In this document: positions 10,078-18,084 of the stretch, piece after piece
Layout: the number at the start of each line of letters is the position of its first letter
Numbering within the stretch: position 1 is the first letter of the stretch
Origin: an uncultured Acetatifactor sp.
Lineage (GTDB): Bacteria; Bacillota; Clostridia; Lachnospirales; Lachnospiraceae
NCBI GenBank assembly: GCA_910586835.1
Contig: CAJUJU010000021.1
Span: 1-52,560 of the forward strand
Reading direction: 5' to 3'
DNA length: 52,560 nt
Notes under the pieces: generated by a model
Told to the model about the DNA's origin: nothing
The model's database searches: none
Seen by the model: the letters and a program-made list of their open reading frames with translations, nothing else
Program-made: the position numbers and the translations under genes

Positions 10078-10146
10078 TGTATAATTATTAAATAAATATG
10101 CATAAAAATAAAAAACAGTAGACATTTATGCAGAAAGTGGTATGAT
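10078..10146 (+). promoter_or_regulatory. argC promoter with three phased ARG boxes
   Basis: Three matches to TGNATWWWWATNCA lie in phase: 10078-10091 (13 of 14), 10099-10112 (13 of 14) and 10119-10132 (12 of 14). Their centres are 21 and 20 bp apart, the spacing known for tandem ArgR sites. The third covers a -35 element TAGACA (10119-10124), which is 16 bp from a -10 element TATGAT (10141-10146). Repression by arginine-bound ArgR would block RNA polymerase directly. The regulator gene itself is not in the window. Confidence 0.65.
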
Positions 10147-10203
10147 TACATAGAAGCAGGAATGTTGCCTGAGAAACGTATATTTGAAACGGGAGAGGAA
10201 GTT

Positions 10204-11262
10204 ATGATCAGAGCGGGAATTATCGGAGCTACGGGCTACGCGGGAAGCGAGCTGGTGCGGCTTTTGCTGAACCACCGGGATGTGAGGATTGTGTGGTACG
10301 GCTCCAGAAGCTATATAGACAAAAGATTTTATGAGGTCTATGGGAACATGTTTCAGATTGTGGAGGAGATCTGTAAGGACGACGATCTGAACGAGCTGGC
10401 CGGGCAGGCGGACGTGATCTTCACCGCCACGCCCCAGGGATTTCTGGCGGGAATCCTCACGGAGGAAATTTTGTCCCGGGTAAAGATTGTGGATCTTTCT
10501 GCGGATTACCGCATAAAGGATGTGGCGGTCTATGAAAAATGGTACGGGATAGAACATAAGTCGCCGCAGTTTATTGAGGAGGCGGTTTACGGACTCTGCG
10601 AGATCAACAGGGACAGGATTACGGACAGAACAAGACTGGTAGCCAATCCGGGCTGTTATACCACCTGCTCCATCTTGACGGCCTATCCCATGGTAAAGGA
10701 AGGGCTCATCGACGAAAACACACTGATTATAGACGCAAAGTCGGGAACTTCCGGGGCGGGCAGGGGGGCCAAGACGGCAAACCTGTTCTGTGAGGTAAAC
10801 GAAAACATAAAGGCTTACGGCGTGGCCTGTCATCGCCATACGCCGGAGATAGAAGAGCAGCTTGGCTATGCGGGAAACTGCCAGGTGACGGTGAGCTTTA
10901 CGCCGCATCTTGTCCCCATGAACAGAGGGATTCTGGTGACGGAGTACGCCCGGCTTCGCAGAAGAGCGGACGGAACCCTGCCCGGCTGGGAAGAGATCAA
11001 GGCCGTGTACGACAGCTATTACGGAAAAGAGAAGTTTGTCCGGGTGCTGGAAAGGGGAGTCTGTCCGGAGACCAAATGGGTGGAAGGCAGCAACTATGTG
11101 GATATCGGTTTTACCATTGATGAGCGCACCGGGCGCATTATTATGATGGGAGCCCTGGATAATCTGGTGAAGGGAGCCGCGGGACAGGCGGTGCAGAATA
11201 TGAACCTGTTGTTTGGGCTGCCGGAGGATCGGGGACTGGAGTTTGTGCCCTGTTTCCCCTGA
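10204..11262 (+). CDS. argC: N-acetyl-gamma-glutamyl-phosphate reductase
   Basis: ArgC reduces N-acetylglutamyl phosphate to the semialdehyde with NADPH, the third step of the acetylated arginine route. The 352-residue product has the dinucleotide fold start GIIGATGYAGSELVRLL and the active-site NPGCYTT with the catalytic Cys at residue 151. It also has GTSGAGRGA and the CHRHTPEIE segment with the catalytic histidine. ATG 10204 is chosen because it gives the family N-terminus (MIRAGIIGATGY) and follows AGAGGAAG, although a frame from 10162 is open. The gene is separated from the rest of the cluster by an antisense tRNA gene. Confidence 0.96.
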   Translation: MIRAGIIGATGYAGSELVRLLLNHRDVRIVWYGSRSYIDKRFYEVYGNMFQIVEEICKDDDLNELAGQADVIFTATPQGFLAGILTEEILSRVKIVDLSADYRIKDVAVYEKWYGIEHKSPQFIEEAVYGLCEINRDRITDRTRLVANPGCYTTCSILTAYPMVKEGLIDENTLIIDAKSGTSGAGRGAKTANLFCEVNENIKAYGVACHRHTPEIEEQLGYAGNCQVTVSFTPHLVPMNRGILVTEYARLRRRADGTLPGWEEIKAVYDSYYGKEKFVRVLERGVCPETKWVEGSNYVDIGFTIDERTGRIIMMGALDNLVKGAAGQAVQNMNLLFGLPEDRGLEFVPCFP

Positions 11263-11277
11263 AAACGCGCAAAAAAA

Positions 11278-11351
11278 TGGAAGCAAAGGGGCTCGAACCC
11301 TTGGCCTCCCGCTAGTCAGGCGAGCGCTCATCCCAGCTGAGCTATGCTTCC
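11278..11351 (-). tRNA. tRNA, anticodon GAC (Val by anticodon)
   Basis: A complete 74-nt cloverleaf can be folded on the minus strand: acceptor GGAAGCA/TGCTTCC, D stem GCTC/GAGC, anticodon stem CTCGC/GCGGG (one G-U pair), T stem AAGGG/CCCTT with loop TTCGAGC, five-base variable region and discriminator A. CCA is not encoded. The anticodon loop is CTGACTA, giving GAC. The base after the anticodon (position 37) is U rather than the almost universal purine, so the amino acid identity is less certain than the tRNA call. A T-run follows the 3' end. Confidence 0.88.
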
Positions 11352-11371
11352 ATGTGTACAAATTTAAGGTT

Positions 11372-11399
11372 ATTATATCATAAATATCGGAGAAAGCAA
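11372..11399 (-). promoter_or_regulatory. tRNA promoter
   Basis: On the minus strand, TTGCTT (11399-11394), a 16-bp spacer and a perfect TATAAT (11377-11372) lie 20 bp before the mature tRNA 5' end. Confidence 0.6.
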
Positions 11400-11419
11400 C
11401 CGGAAACTGAAAAAAGGGA

Positions 11420-11911
11420 ATGAGAATTGTTATGGGGGAACAGAAGCAATTGAAGAAGGAATTCACGGTCAGGACAATGACACCTGAGGATTATGAAGGG
11501 CTGCGGGCACTTTGGATGACCATCCGGGGCTTCGGCATCCGCAGTCTGGACGATTCCAGGGAGGGTGTGGAGCGCTTCCTGAAGAGGAATCCGGATACCA
11601 GCGTGATTGCGGTGGCAAAGGACAAAGCGGTGGTGGGCGGGATTCTCTGCGGGCACGACGGCAGGAGAGGCTGCCTGTATCATGTGTGCGTGCGGGAGGA
11701 TTACCGGCGTCTGGGCATCGGCAAGGCCATGGTGGTACACTGCATGAACGCCCTGAAGGCGGAAGGAATCAACAAGGTGAGCCTGATTGCCTTTACCGTA
11801 AACGATGTGGGAAACGCGTTCTGGAACTGCATCGGCTGGACGAAGAGAGAGGATTTGAACTACTATGACTTTACCCTGAACGAGGCGAATATCACGGCTT
11901 TTAACCAATAA
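11420..11911 (+). CDS. GNAT-family N-acetyltransferase in the arginine cluster
   Basis: The 163-residue protein is a single GNAT domain. The acetyl-CoA pyrophosphate loop is VREDYRRLGIGKAM (about residues 93-106), preceded by the CLYHVCV strand and followed by KVSLIAFTVNDVGNAFWNCIGW. The start may be 11432 (MGEQKQ) rather than 11420, because AAGGG lies too close to the first ATG. It sits 49 bp before argJ in the direction of the operon. Short GNAT-only N-acetylglutamate synthases are known in other bacteria, so a role supplying N-acetylglutamate is plausible but is inference from position. A general small-molecule or protein acetyltransferase is equally possible. Confidence 0.75.
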   Translation: MRIVMGEQKQLKKEFTVRTMTPEDYEGLRALWMTIRGFGIRSLDDSREGVERFLKRNPDTSVIAVAKDKAVVGGILCGHDGRRGCLYHVCVREDYRRLGIGKAMVVHCMNALKAEGINKVSLIAFTVNDVGNAFWNCIGWTKREDLNYYDFTLNEANITAFNQ

Positions 11912-11960
11912 GGCAAAGAGGCGGTAAGACAGCGTGGAAGGGCGCGGAAAAGAGGAGTGT

Positions 11961-13184
11961 ATGAGACAGATCGAAGGCGGTGTGACCGCGGCAAAAGGTT
12001 TTGAGGCGGCAGGCGTTGAGGCAGCCGTGAAATATCGGGATCGGAAGGATATGGCGCTGGTGTACAGCAGGGTGCCCTGCAGGGCGGCAGGCACCTTTAC
12101 CACCAATGTGGTGAAGGCGGCTCCGGTGCTCTGGGACAAAAAGCTGGTGGAGGAGTCGCCCTTTGTACAGGCGGTGGTGGTGAATTCCGGGATTGCAAAC
12201 GCCTGCACCGGAAAGCAGGGGATGGACTGCTGTAAGGCGGAGGCGGAGTGTGCGGGCAGGCTTTTGGGCATTCCGGCCATGGCCGTGCTCGTGGCTTCCA
12301 CCGGAGTCATCGGCATGCAGCTTCCCCTGGACAGAATCCAGGCCGGCATCGAAAAGCTGGCGGCGGCAAAGTCGGATACCGCAGAGGCGGGGCTGAATGC
12401 GGCAAAGGCCATCATGACCACGGACACCGTGCCGAAGCAGATTGCGGTACAGACTACCATCGGCGGAAAGACCGTGACGCTGGGCGGCATGTGCAAGGGC
12501 TCGGGGATGATTCATCCCAACATGTGTACCATGCTGGGCTTTCTCACCACGGATGTGAATATTTCCCGGGAATTGCTGGGAAAGGCGCTGCGGGAGGACG
12601 TGGTGGATTCCTTTAATATGATATCGGTGGACGGAGACACCTCCACCAATGACACCCTGCTGATTTTGGCCAACGGCCTGGCGGAAAATGAGGAGATCAC
12701 CGCGGAGGGAGCAGAGTATGAGGAGTTTTGCAGAGCGCTGCATTTCGTGACCACCTGGCTGGCAAAAAAGATGGCGGGAGACGGAGAGGGCGCTACCGCC
12801 CTGTTTGAGACGAAGGTGGTGGGCGCCGCCTCGAAGGAAGACGCCAGGATACTTGCCAAATCGGTGATCTGTTCCTCCCTGACCAAGGCGGCCATATTCG
12901 GGCATGACGCGAACTGGGGCAGGATTCTCTGTGCCCTGGGCTATTCCGGGGCCAGGTTTGACCCGGAGAACGTGGATTTGTACTTTGAGGGAAAGAGCGG
13001 GAAAATACATATTTTCAGCAAGGGCGTGGCCTGTGATTACAGCGAGGAGGAAGCCACAGGGATTCTTTCCGACCCGGAGGTCACCGTTCTGGCGGACATG
13101 CACATGGGAGACGCGGAAGCCACGGCCTGGGGCTGTGACTTAAGCTATGACTATGTGAAGATTAACGCGGACTACAGAAGCTGA
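11961..13184 (+). CDS. argJ: Glutamate N-acetyltransferase / amino-acid acetyltransferase ArgJ
   Basis: ArgJ transfers the acetyl group from N-acetylornithine to glutamate, recycling acetate in arginine synthesis; some members also use acetyl-CoA. It is made as a precursor that cuts itself before a threonine. The 407-residue product has the motif KGSGMIHPNM followed by CTMLGFLTTD, placing the nucleophile at Thr190. The residue before it is Cys where Ala is most usual. ATG 11961 follows AGAGGAG by 5 bp and gives the normal N-terminus (MRQIEGGVTAAKGFEAAG). Whether it is mono- or bifunctional cannot be read from the sequence. Confidence 0.95.
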   Translation: MRQIEGGVTAAKGFEAAGVEAAVKYRDRKDMALVYSRVPCRAAGTFTTNVVKAAPVLWDKKLVEESPFVQAVVVNSGIANACTGKQGMDCCKAEAECAGRLLGIPAMAVLVASTGVIGMQLPLDRIQAGIEKLAAAKSDTAEAGLNAAKAIMTTDTVPKQIAVQTTIGGKTVTLGGMCKGSGMIHPNMCTMLGFLTTDVNISRELLGKALREDVVDSFNMISVDGDTSTNDTLLILANGLAENEEITAEGAEYEEFCRALHFVTTWLAKKMAGDGEGATALFETKVVGAASKEDARILAKSVICSSLTKAAIFGHDANWGRILCALGYSGARFDPENVDLYFEGKSGKIHIFSKGVACDYSEEEATGILSDPEVTVLADMHMGDAEATAWGCDLSYDYVKINADYRS

Positions 13185-13224
13185 CAGAAAGTGTGTAAAG
13201 GAGAGAGGAAAGGCGGAAAAGGTC

Positions 13225-14109
13225 ATGGAGAAGGATATGGAAAAGGTACTTCAGAAAGCGGAGGTACTGATCGAAGCGCTGCCCTATATACAGCGTTTTA
13301 ACCGGAAGATTATCGTGGTAAAGTACGGCGGCAGCGCCATGAGCAACGAGGAGCTGCAGCGGAATGTAATTAAGGATGTGACGCTTTTGAAGCTGGTGGG
13401 CTTCAAGCCCATCATCGTCCACGGCGGCGGAAAGGAGATCAGCCGCTGGGTTGGCAAGGTGGGCATGGAGCCCAGGTTTGTCAACGGCCTTCGGGTGACG
13501 GACGCGGAGACCATGGAGATCGCGGAGATGGTGCTGAACAAGGTGAACAAGGGTCTGGTATCCATGGTGCAGGAGCTGGGCGTGAAGGCGGTGGGCGTCA
13601 GCGGTAAGGACGGCGGTCTGCTGAAGGTGGAGAAGAAGTACTCCGACGGACAGGACATCGGCTATGTGGGTGAGGTGACGCAGGTCAATCCCAAGGTGCT
13701 CTATGACCTGCTGGAGAAGGATTTTCTGCCCATTGTGGCGCCCATCGGAATGGATGAAGGCTTTTCCACCTACAATATCAATGCGGACGATGCGGCCTGT
13801 GCCATCGCCAGCGCCGTGGATGCGGAGAAGCTGGCGTTCCTCACGGACATTGAGGGATTGTACCGGGATATTAACGATAAGTCTTCCTTTATTTCCAGGC
13901 TTACCGTGGGTGAGGCGGATGAGCTGATTTCCGGCGGCTTTATCGGCGGCGGTATGCTGCCCAAGCTGAACAACTGCACCGCGGCGGTGAGAAACGGCGT
14001 GAACAGAGTGCATATTCTGGACGGACGGGTGCCTCATTGCCTGCTGCTGGAAATTTTTACCAGACAGGGTATCGGCACCGCCATCATTTCGGACGACGAC
14101 CATCTGTGA
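13225..14109 (+). CDS. argB: N-acetylglutamate kinase
   Basis: ArgB phosphorylates N-acetylglutamate with ATP, the second and usually feedback-regulated step. The 294-residue product contains VKYGGSAMSNEEL (nucleotide-binding lysine and glycine loop), IIVHGGGKEISRW (substrate loop), NADDAACAIASA, and FIGGGMLPKLNNC. An extended N-terminal helix (MEKVLQKAEVLIEALPYIQRFN) resembles that of arginine-sensitive hexameric kinases, so feedback inhibition is likely, which is inference. ATG 13237 is an alternative start. It follows argJ by 40 bp. Confidence 0.96.
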   Translation: MEKDMEKVLQKAEVLIEALPYIQRFNRKIIVVKYGGSAMSNEELQRNVIKDVTLLKLVGFKPIIVHGGGKEISRWVGKVGMEPRFVNGLRVTDAETMEIAEMVLNKVNKGLVSMVQELGVKAVGVSGKDGGLLKVEKKYSDGQDIGYVGEVTQVNPKVLYDLLEKDFLPIVAPIGMDEGFSTYNINADDAACAIASAVDAEKLAFLTDIEGLYRDINDKSSFISRLTVGEADELISGGFIGGGMLPKLNNCTAAVRNGVNRVHILDGRVPHCLLLEIFTRQGIGTAIISDDDHL

Positions 14110-14246
14110 CGGGAAAGAAACGGTGTGCCGCGCCCGGCGGCGCTTTGTGACAATGAGACAAATAAAGCACTGGGGGCCGGGAAGGCGAGCAGGCTTGGAC
14201 ATGGCTGCATGAGGCGGTCATGAGAGGAAGAGGAGAGACGCAGGGA

Positions 14247-15434
14247 ATGAACAGCAGGGAATATATCGAACAGGCGGAGCAGGATCTGCTTCACACCTAC
14301 AATCGCTATCCGGTGGTGCTGGACCGGGGAGAGGGTGTCTATTTATATGACAGGGAAGGCAAAAAATATCTGGATTTTTGTGCGGGTATTGCGGTGTTCG
14401 CCCTGGGCTATCAGAACCGGGAATACAATGACGCGCTGAAAAGCCAGATCGACAAGGTGATTCACACCTCCAACTACTATTACAATGTGCCGGCCATTGA
14501 GGCGGCGAGGAAGCTGAAGGCGGTTTCCGGCATGGATCGGGTCTTTTTCACCAACTCCGGTGCGGAGGCGGTGGAGGGAGCGCTGAAGGCTGCCCGGAAG
14601 TATGCGTATCTGAAGGACGGAAGCACGGATCATGAGATCATCGCCATGGAGCATTCCTTCCACGGCAGAACCATGGGCGCGCTGGCTGTCACCGGAACGC
14701 CGAAATACCGGGAGGCCTTTGAGCCGCTGATCGGCAACATCCGGTTTGCACGGCTCAACGACATGGACAGCGTCAGGGAGCAGCTGTCGGAAAAAACCTG
14801 CGCCGTTATCCTGGAGACCGTACAGGGGGAGGGGGGGCTTGTGCCTGCCCGGGAAACGTTTCTGAGGGAGCTGCGGGAGCTCTGTGACAAACGGGATATT
14901 CTTCTGATCCTGGATGAAATTCAGTGCGGCATGGGCAGGACGGGATACCTGTTTGCCTGGCAGAAATACAATGTGAAGCCGGATATCATGACGACGGCGA
15001 AGGCTCTGGGCTGCGGGGTGCCGGTGGGGGCGTTCCTGATGACGGAGAAGGTGGGAAAAAGTTCCCTGGCGGCGGGGGACCACGGCACTACCTACGGGGG
15101 GAATCCCCTGGCCTGTGCGGCGGTGGAAAAAGTGCTTGATTTATTTGAGCGGAACCATATAATAGAAAATGTGAGAGAGACGGCGCCTTACCTGGAGCAG
15201 CGGCTGGAGGAGCTGGCGGCCAGACACGGAGATATTCTGGAGCGGCGGGGAGCCGGACTGATGCAGGGACTTGTTTTTGCTCATCCGGTGGGAGAGATTA
15301 TCGGCCGGGCGCTGGAGAAGGGACTGATTCTGATCAGCGCAGGGGCCAATATTATCCGCTTTGTGCCTCCTCTCATCATAACAAGGGAAAATATAGACGA
15401 AATGGTTTCGATACTGGATACCTGTATTGATTGA
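14247..15434 (+). CDS. argD: Acetylornithine aminotransferase
   Basis: This PLP enzyme converts N-acetylglutamate semialdehyde to N-acetylornithine. The 395-residue class III aminotransferase has FCAGIAVFALGY, FFTNSGAEAVEGALK, HSFHGRTMGAL, LILDEIQCGMGRTG and TTAKALGCGVPVGAF with the PLP lysine at residue 252. ATG 14247 matches the clostridial N-terminus (MNSREYIEQAEQDLLHTYNRYP) and has AGGAG upstream; 27 bp upstream, ATG 14220 is also in frame. The next gene starts 17 bp after the stop. No argF, argH or carAB are in the window. Confidence 0.95.
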   Translation: MNSREYIEQAEQDLLHTYNRYPVVLDRGEGVYLYDREGKKYLDFCAGIAVFALGYQNREYNDALKSQIDKVIHTSNYYYNVPAIEAARKLKAVSGMDRVFFTNSGAEAVEGALKAARKYAYLKDGSTDHEIIAMEHSFHGRTMGALAVTGTPKYREAFEPLIGNIRFARLNDMDSVREQLSEKTCAVILETVQGEGGLVPARETFLRELRELCDKRDILLILDEIQCGMGRTGYLFAWQKYNVKPDIMTTAKALGCGVPVGAFLMTEKVGKSSLAAGDHGTTYGGNPLACAAVEKVLDLFERNHIIENVRETAPYLEQRLEELAARHGDILERRGAGLMQGLVFAHPVGEIIGRALEKGLILISAGANIIRFVPPLIITRENIDEMVSILDTCID

Positions 15435-15451
15435 ATGAGGGAACGGACAAG

Positions 15452-16846
15452 ATGCATTTTAGAAAAAGACTGATTGCGGTGGCGGCGCTGTTTGCCATGG
15501 TGGCGGCTGTTATATACGGAAGTACGCTGGAGATAACCGGGGAACAGGAGGACAGCGGACCGAGATCCTGGTTTGACCGGAAGGATACCATTTATTTCTG
15601 GTATTCCGACGAGAGTATGGAAAACTTTATCAACAGCGCGGCCGTCTCCTTCGGAGAGCGGGAAGGAATCCATGTGATACCCCGGCTGATTTCCGACAGT
15701 GAGTACCTGGAGGCGCTGAACCGGGCGTCGGTGGAAGGGGAAGAGGTGCCGGATGCATACATCATCGGTCATGATTCCCTGGAGAAGGCCTATCTTGCGG
15801 GACTGGCGGAGGAGATCACGGATGTGCCGGGAGTGTGCAGCGAGCGAAACTTTCCGGCGGCTGCGCTTTCAGCCGTGTCCTATCACGACAAAAAGGTGGC
15901 GTATCCGTTGTCCTTTGAGACCAGCGCCCTTCTGTACAACAAGGCTTATCTGGAGGAGTGGGCGTCCCAAGCGGCCAGGGAGGAACTGGTGGGAAGCGAT
16001 TCGGACGAAGGGGAGGAGCCAAGGGATCCTTCCGTGGATGTGGTCATAGATGAGACGGTGCTGGCGGCGAAAATCGAGGAATACCGTCAGAAGGCCATTC
16101 CGAAGACAGTGGATGATATTCTGAGCATTGCCGACAGCTTCGAACTGCCCGAGGGTGTGGAGGGCGTCATGAAGTGGGATGTGGCGGATATCTTTTACAA
16201 TTACTGGATTGTGGGCAACTATATGATCGTGGGAGGCGACGCCGGTGACGACTTAAACCGCATCGACATCAATAATCCGGAGAGCATCAGCTGTCTGGAG
16301 GTGTATAAGGCGCTGAACCAGTTCTTCTATATTGAGCCGGATACGGTGACCTATGAATCCGTCATCCAGGATTTTATCGAGGGAAAGACGGTGTTTACCA
16401 TCGCCACCTCCGACGTGGTGGAGCGGCTGGAACAGGCAAAACAGGAAGGCACTCTGAATTTTGAATACGGCGTTGCAATGATGCCGGATGTGAGCGATAA
16501 GCTGCAGAGCCGTTCCATGTCCGTGACGAATACGGTGGCGGTGAACGGGTACTCCACCCACAGGGAGCTGGCAAACAAGTTTGCGGCATACCTGGTGGAC
16601 GAGTGCGCGGATTCCCTCTATGAGAAGACGGGAAAGGTGTCCGCCAACTTGCGGGCGGAGGCGGATAACGAGGCGCTGCAGGCCTTTAAAATGGAGTATG
16701 CGGAGAGTGTGCCGCTGCCGAAGATGATGGAGACGGGGAATTACTGGCTGCTGTTGGAAAGGTTGTTTGCCAAGGTCTGGAGCGGTGATGATGTGACGGC
16801 GCTCACCCAGGAGCTGAAGCTTTTGCTTTCCTTCCAGACGGAATAG
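15452..16846 (+). CDS. Extracellular solute-binding-like protein, no partner transporter
   Basis: The 464-residue protein starts with a basic/hydrophobic segment (MHFRKRLIAVAALFAMVAAVIYG) that looks like an uncleaved signal anchor without a lipobox cysteine. The rest follows the cluster B sugar-binding fold: TIYFWYSDESMENFI, VPDAYIIGHDSLEKAYLAGL, YPLSFETSALLYNKAYLEEW and FIEGKTVFTIATSDVVERL. An acidic insert (about residues 178-195) interrupts the first lobe. No ABC permease or ATPase follows. It lies immediately after argD and is probably in the same transcript. The ligand is unknown. ATG 15452 is chosen because a GAGGG lies upstream, rather than the earlier TTG. Confidence 0.7.
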   Translation: MHFRKRLIAVAALFAMVAAVIYGSTLEITGEQEDSGPRSWFDRKDTIYFWYSDESMENFINSAAVSFGEREGIHVIPRLISDSEYLEALNRASVEGEEVPDAYIIGHDSLEKAYLAGLAEEITDVPGVCSERNFPAAALSAVSYHDKKVAYPLSFETSALLYNKAYLEEWASQAAREELVGSDSDEGEEPRDPSVDVVIDETVLAAKIEEYRQKAIPKTVDDILSIADSFELPEGVEGVMKWDVADIFYNYWIVGNYMIVGGDAGDDLNRIDINNPESISCLEVYKALNQFFYIEPDTVTYESVIQDFIEGKTVFTIATSDVVERLEQAKQEGTLNFEYGVAMMPDVSDKLQSRSMSVTNTVAVNGYSTHRELANKFAAYLVDECADSLYEKTGKVSANLRAEADNEALQAFKMEYAESVPLPKMMETGNYWLLLERLFAKVWSGDDVTALTQELKLLLSFQTE

Positions 16847-16936
16847 TGAGAAAGAGCTTCTCCGCAGAGAAACAGCGGCATAAAGAAACCAATTATGGGA
16901 TACACTTTAGGAAAAAAGAAAGGTGGAGTGTACCCT

Positions 16937-17368
16937 ATGATTGGTTTTTTGATTGCATTGATTTCGGGAGCGCTGATGAGCGTGCAGGGTGTTTTCAACA
17001 CACAGGTCACCAAGGCCTCCACGATCTGGGTTGCCAGTGCGTTTGTGCAGTTTTGCGCACTGATCGTCTGCCTGGGCGCCTGGCTGTTCACTGACAGAAG
17101 TAATCTTCTGCAGGTGTTTCGGGTGCGGCCCGTCTACATGCTCCTGGGCGGAGCCATCGGCGCTTTCATCACTTATACGGTGATAAAGAGCATGGATATG
17201 CTGGGGCCGGCAAAAGCGGTGATGCTGATCGTGGTGGCGCAGCTGCTGGTGGCTTATGTGATTGAGCTTTTCGGATGGTTTCAGGTGGAGAAGCAGCCCT
17301 GGGAGTGGAGAAAGGCAATCGGTATGGCGGTAGCCATCGCAGGTATCATCATTTTTAAATGGAAATAA
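16937..17368 (+). CDS. YdcZ-type small DMT membrane protein
   Basis: The 143-residue protein has five predicted transmembrane helices and matches the YdcZ (DUF606) branch of the drug/metabolite transporter superfamily: the GALMSVQGVFNTQ motif in helix 1, GGAIGAFITYTVIKSM and AVAIAGIIIFKWK at the end. Such five-helix proteins are thought to work as dimers. ATG 16937 follows GGTGGAG by 8 bp. The 42-bp longer frame would add a basic segment and is less likely. The substrate is unknown. Confidence 0.82.
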   Translation: MIGFLIALISGALMSVQGVFNTQVTKASTIWVASAFVQFCALIVCLGAWLFTDRSNLLQVFRVRPVYMLLGGAIGAFITYTVIKSMDMLGPAKAVMLIVVAQLLVAYVIELFGWFQVEKQPWEWRKAIGMAVAIAGIIIFKWK

Positions 17369-17453
17369 GTCAAAAGCGGCTTGTAAAAACCCTCCGCTTC
17401 CATTACAATGGTAGTATTCAGCATAGAGAGGCAATCCCTGAAAGAGAGGGACT

Positions 17454-18029
17454 ATGATGAAAAAGAGAATAATGGGAGCCGTTTTGTACTGTCTGGGTCT
17501 GTGTCTGCCGCTTTGCGGCTGCGGCGGGAGCGGGGATGTGCTGTTGATCGGCGGAGCCGAAAGCACTGTCCCGGAGGAAAGCGGGGCAGAGGTCTTTGCG
17601 TCTTCCGATCCGGAGGAGACGGATATCTGGGTGTATGTCTGCGGGGCGGTGAAGGAGCCCGGCGTGGTGCGGCTTGCCCCGGGGAGCCGCTGGTCGGACG
17701 CGCTGGAGGCGGCCGGCGGTTTCAGAGAGGATGCGGGAAGGGACTGCGTGAATCTGGCGGCCAGGCTGTCCGACGGAGAAAAGCTGTATTTTCCCACGGC
17801 TCAGGAGGGCCGGGAGCAGGCGGAGGAAGCGGAGGGGCTTGTGAACATCAACACGGCGGACGTATCTGTGCTCTGCACGCTGCCGGGAATCGGGGAATCC
17901 CGGGCGGCGGACATCATACGCTATCGGGAGAGCAGCGGCGGTTTTGAGAGCTGCGAGGACATCATGAAGGTGCCGGGCATCAAGGAGAGCGTGTACGGAA
18001 AGCTCCGGGATAAAATTACAGTACAGTGA
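17454..18029 (+). CDS. comEA: Competence protein ComEA, lipoprotein form
   Basis: ComEA is the surface double-stranded DNA receptor for transformation. The 191-residue product begins with a lipoprotein-like signal (LCLPLCGCGG, Cys21 or Cys23), then an SLBB-type domain (VYVCGAVKEPGVVRLAPGS, about 62-115), a linker, and a C-terminal helix-hairpin-helix pair (VNINTADVSVLCTLPGIGESRA through VPGIKESVYGKL, about 130-190). Most ComEA proteins are anchored by a transmembrane helix, so a lipid anchor would be a variation. A comEC gene lies 3.3 kb downstream beyond a two-component system. Confidence 0.9.
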   Translation: MMKKRIMGAVLYCLGLCLPLCGCGGSGDVLLIGGAESTVPEESGAEVFASSDPEETDIWVYVCGAVKEPGVVRLAPGSRWSDALEAAGGFREDAGRDCVNLAARLSDGEKLYFPTAQEGREQAEEAEGLVNINTADVSVLCTLPGIGESRAADIIRYRESSGGFESCEDIMKVPGIKESVYGKLRDKITVQ

Positions 18030-18084
18030 ATCAAAGTACCGATAAATACGGCAAACGGCAAAAAGGAAAGACGAGGGGGAAGCT

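Noticed and set aside
11278..11351. Amber-suppressor tRNA that could read the TAG in the ABC gene
   Set aside because: CTA does occur in the loop, but using it as anticodon breaks the anticodon stem and removes U33; the standard fold gives GAC.
10126..11466. 446-codon minus-strand frame opposite argC
   Set aside because: It is a shadow of argC and runs through the tRNA gene; its product has no family features.
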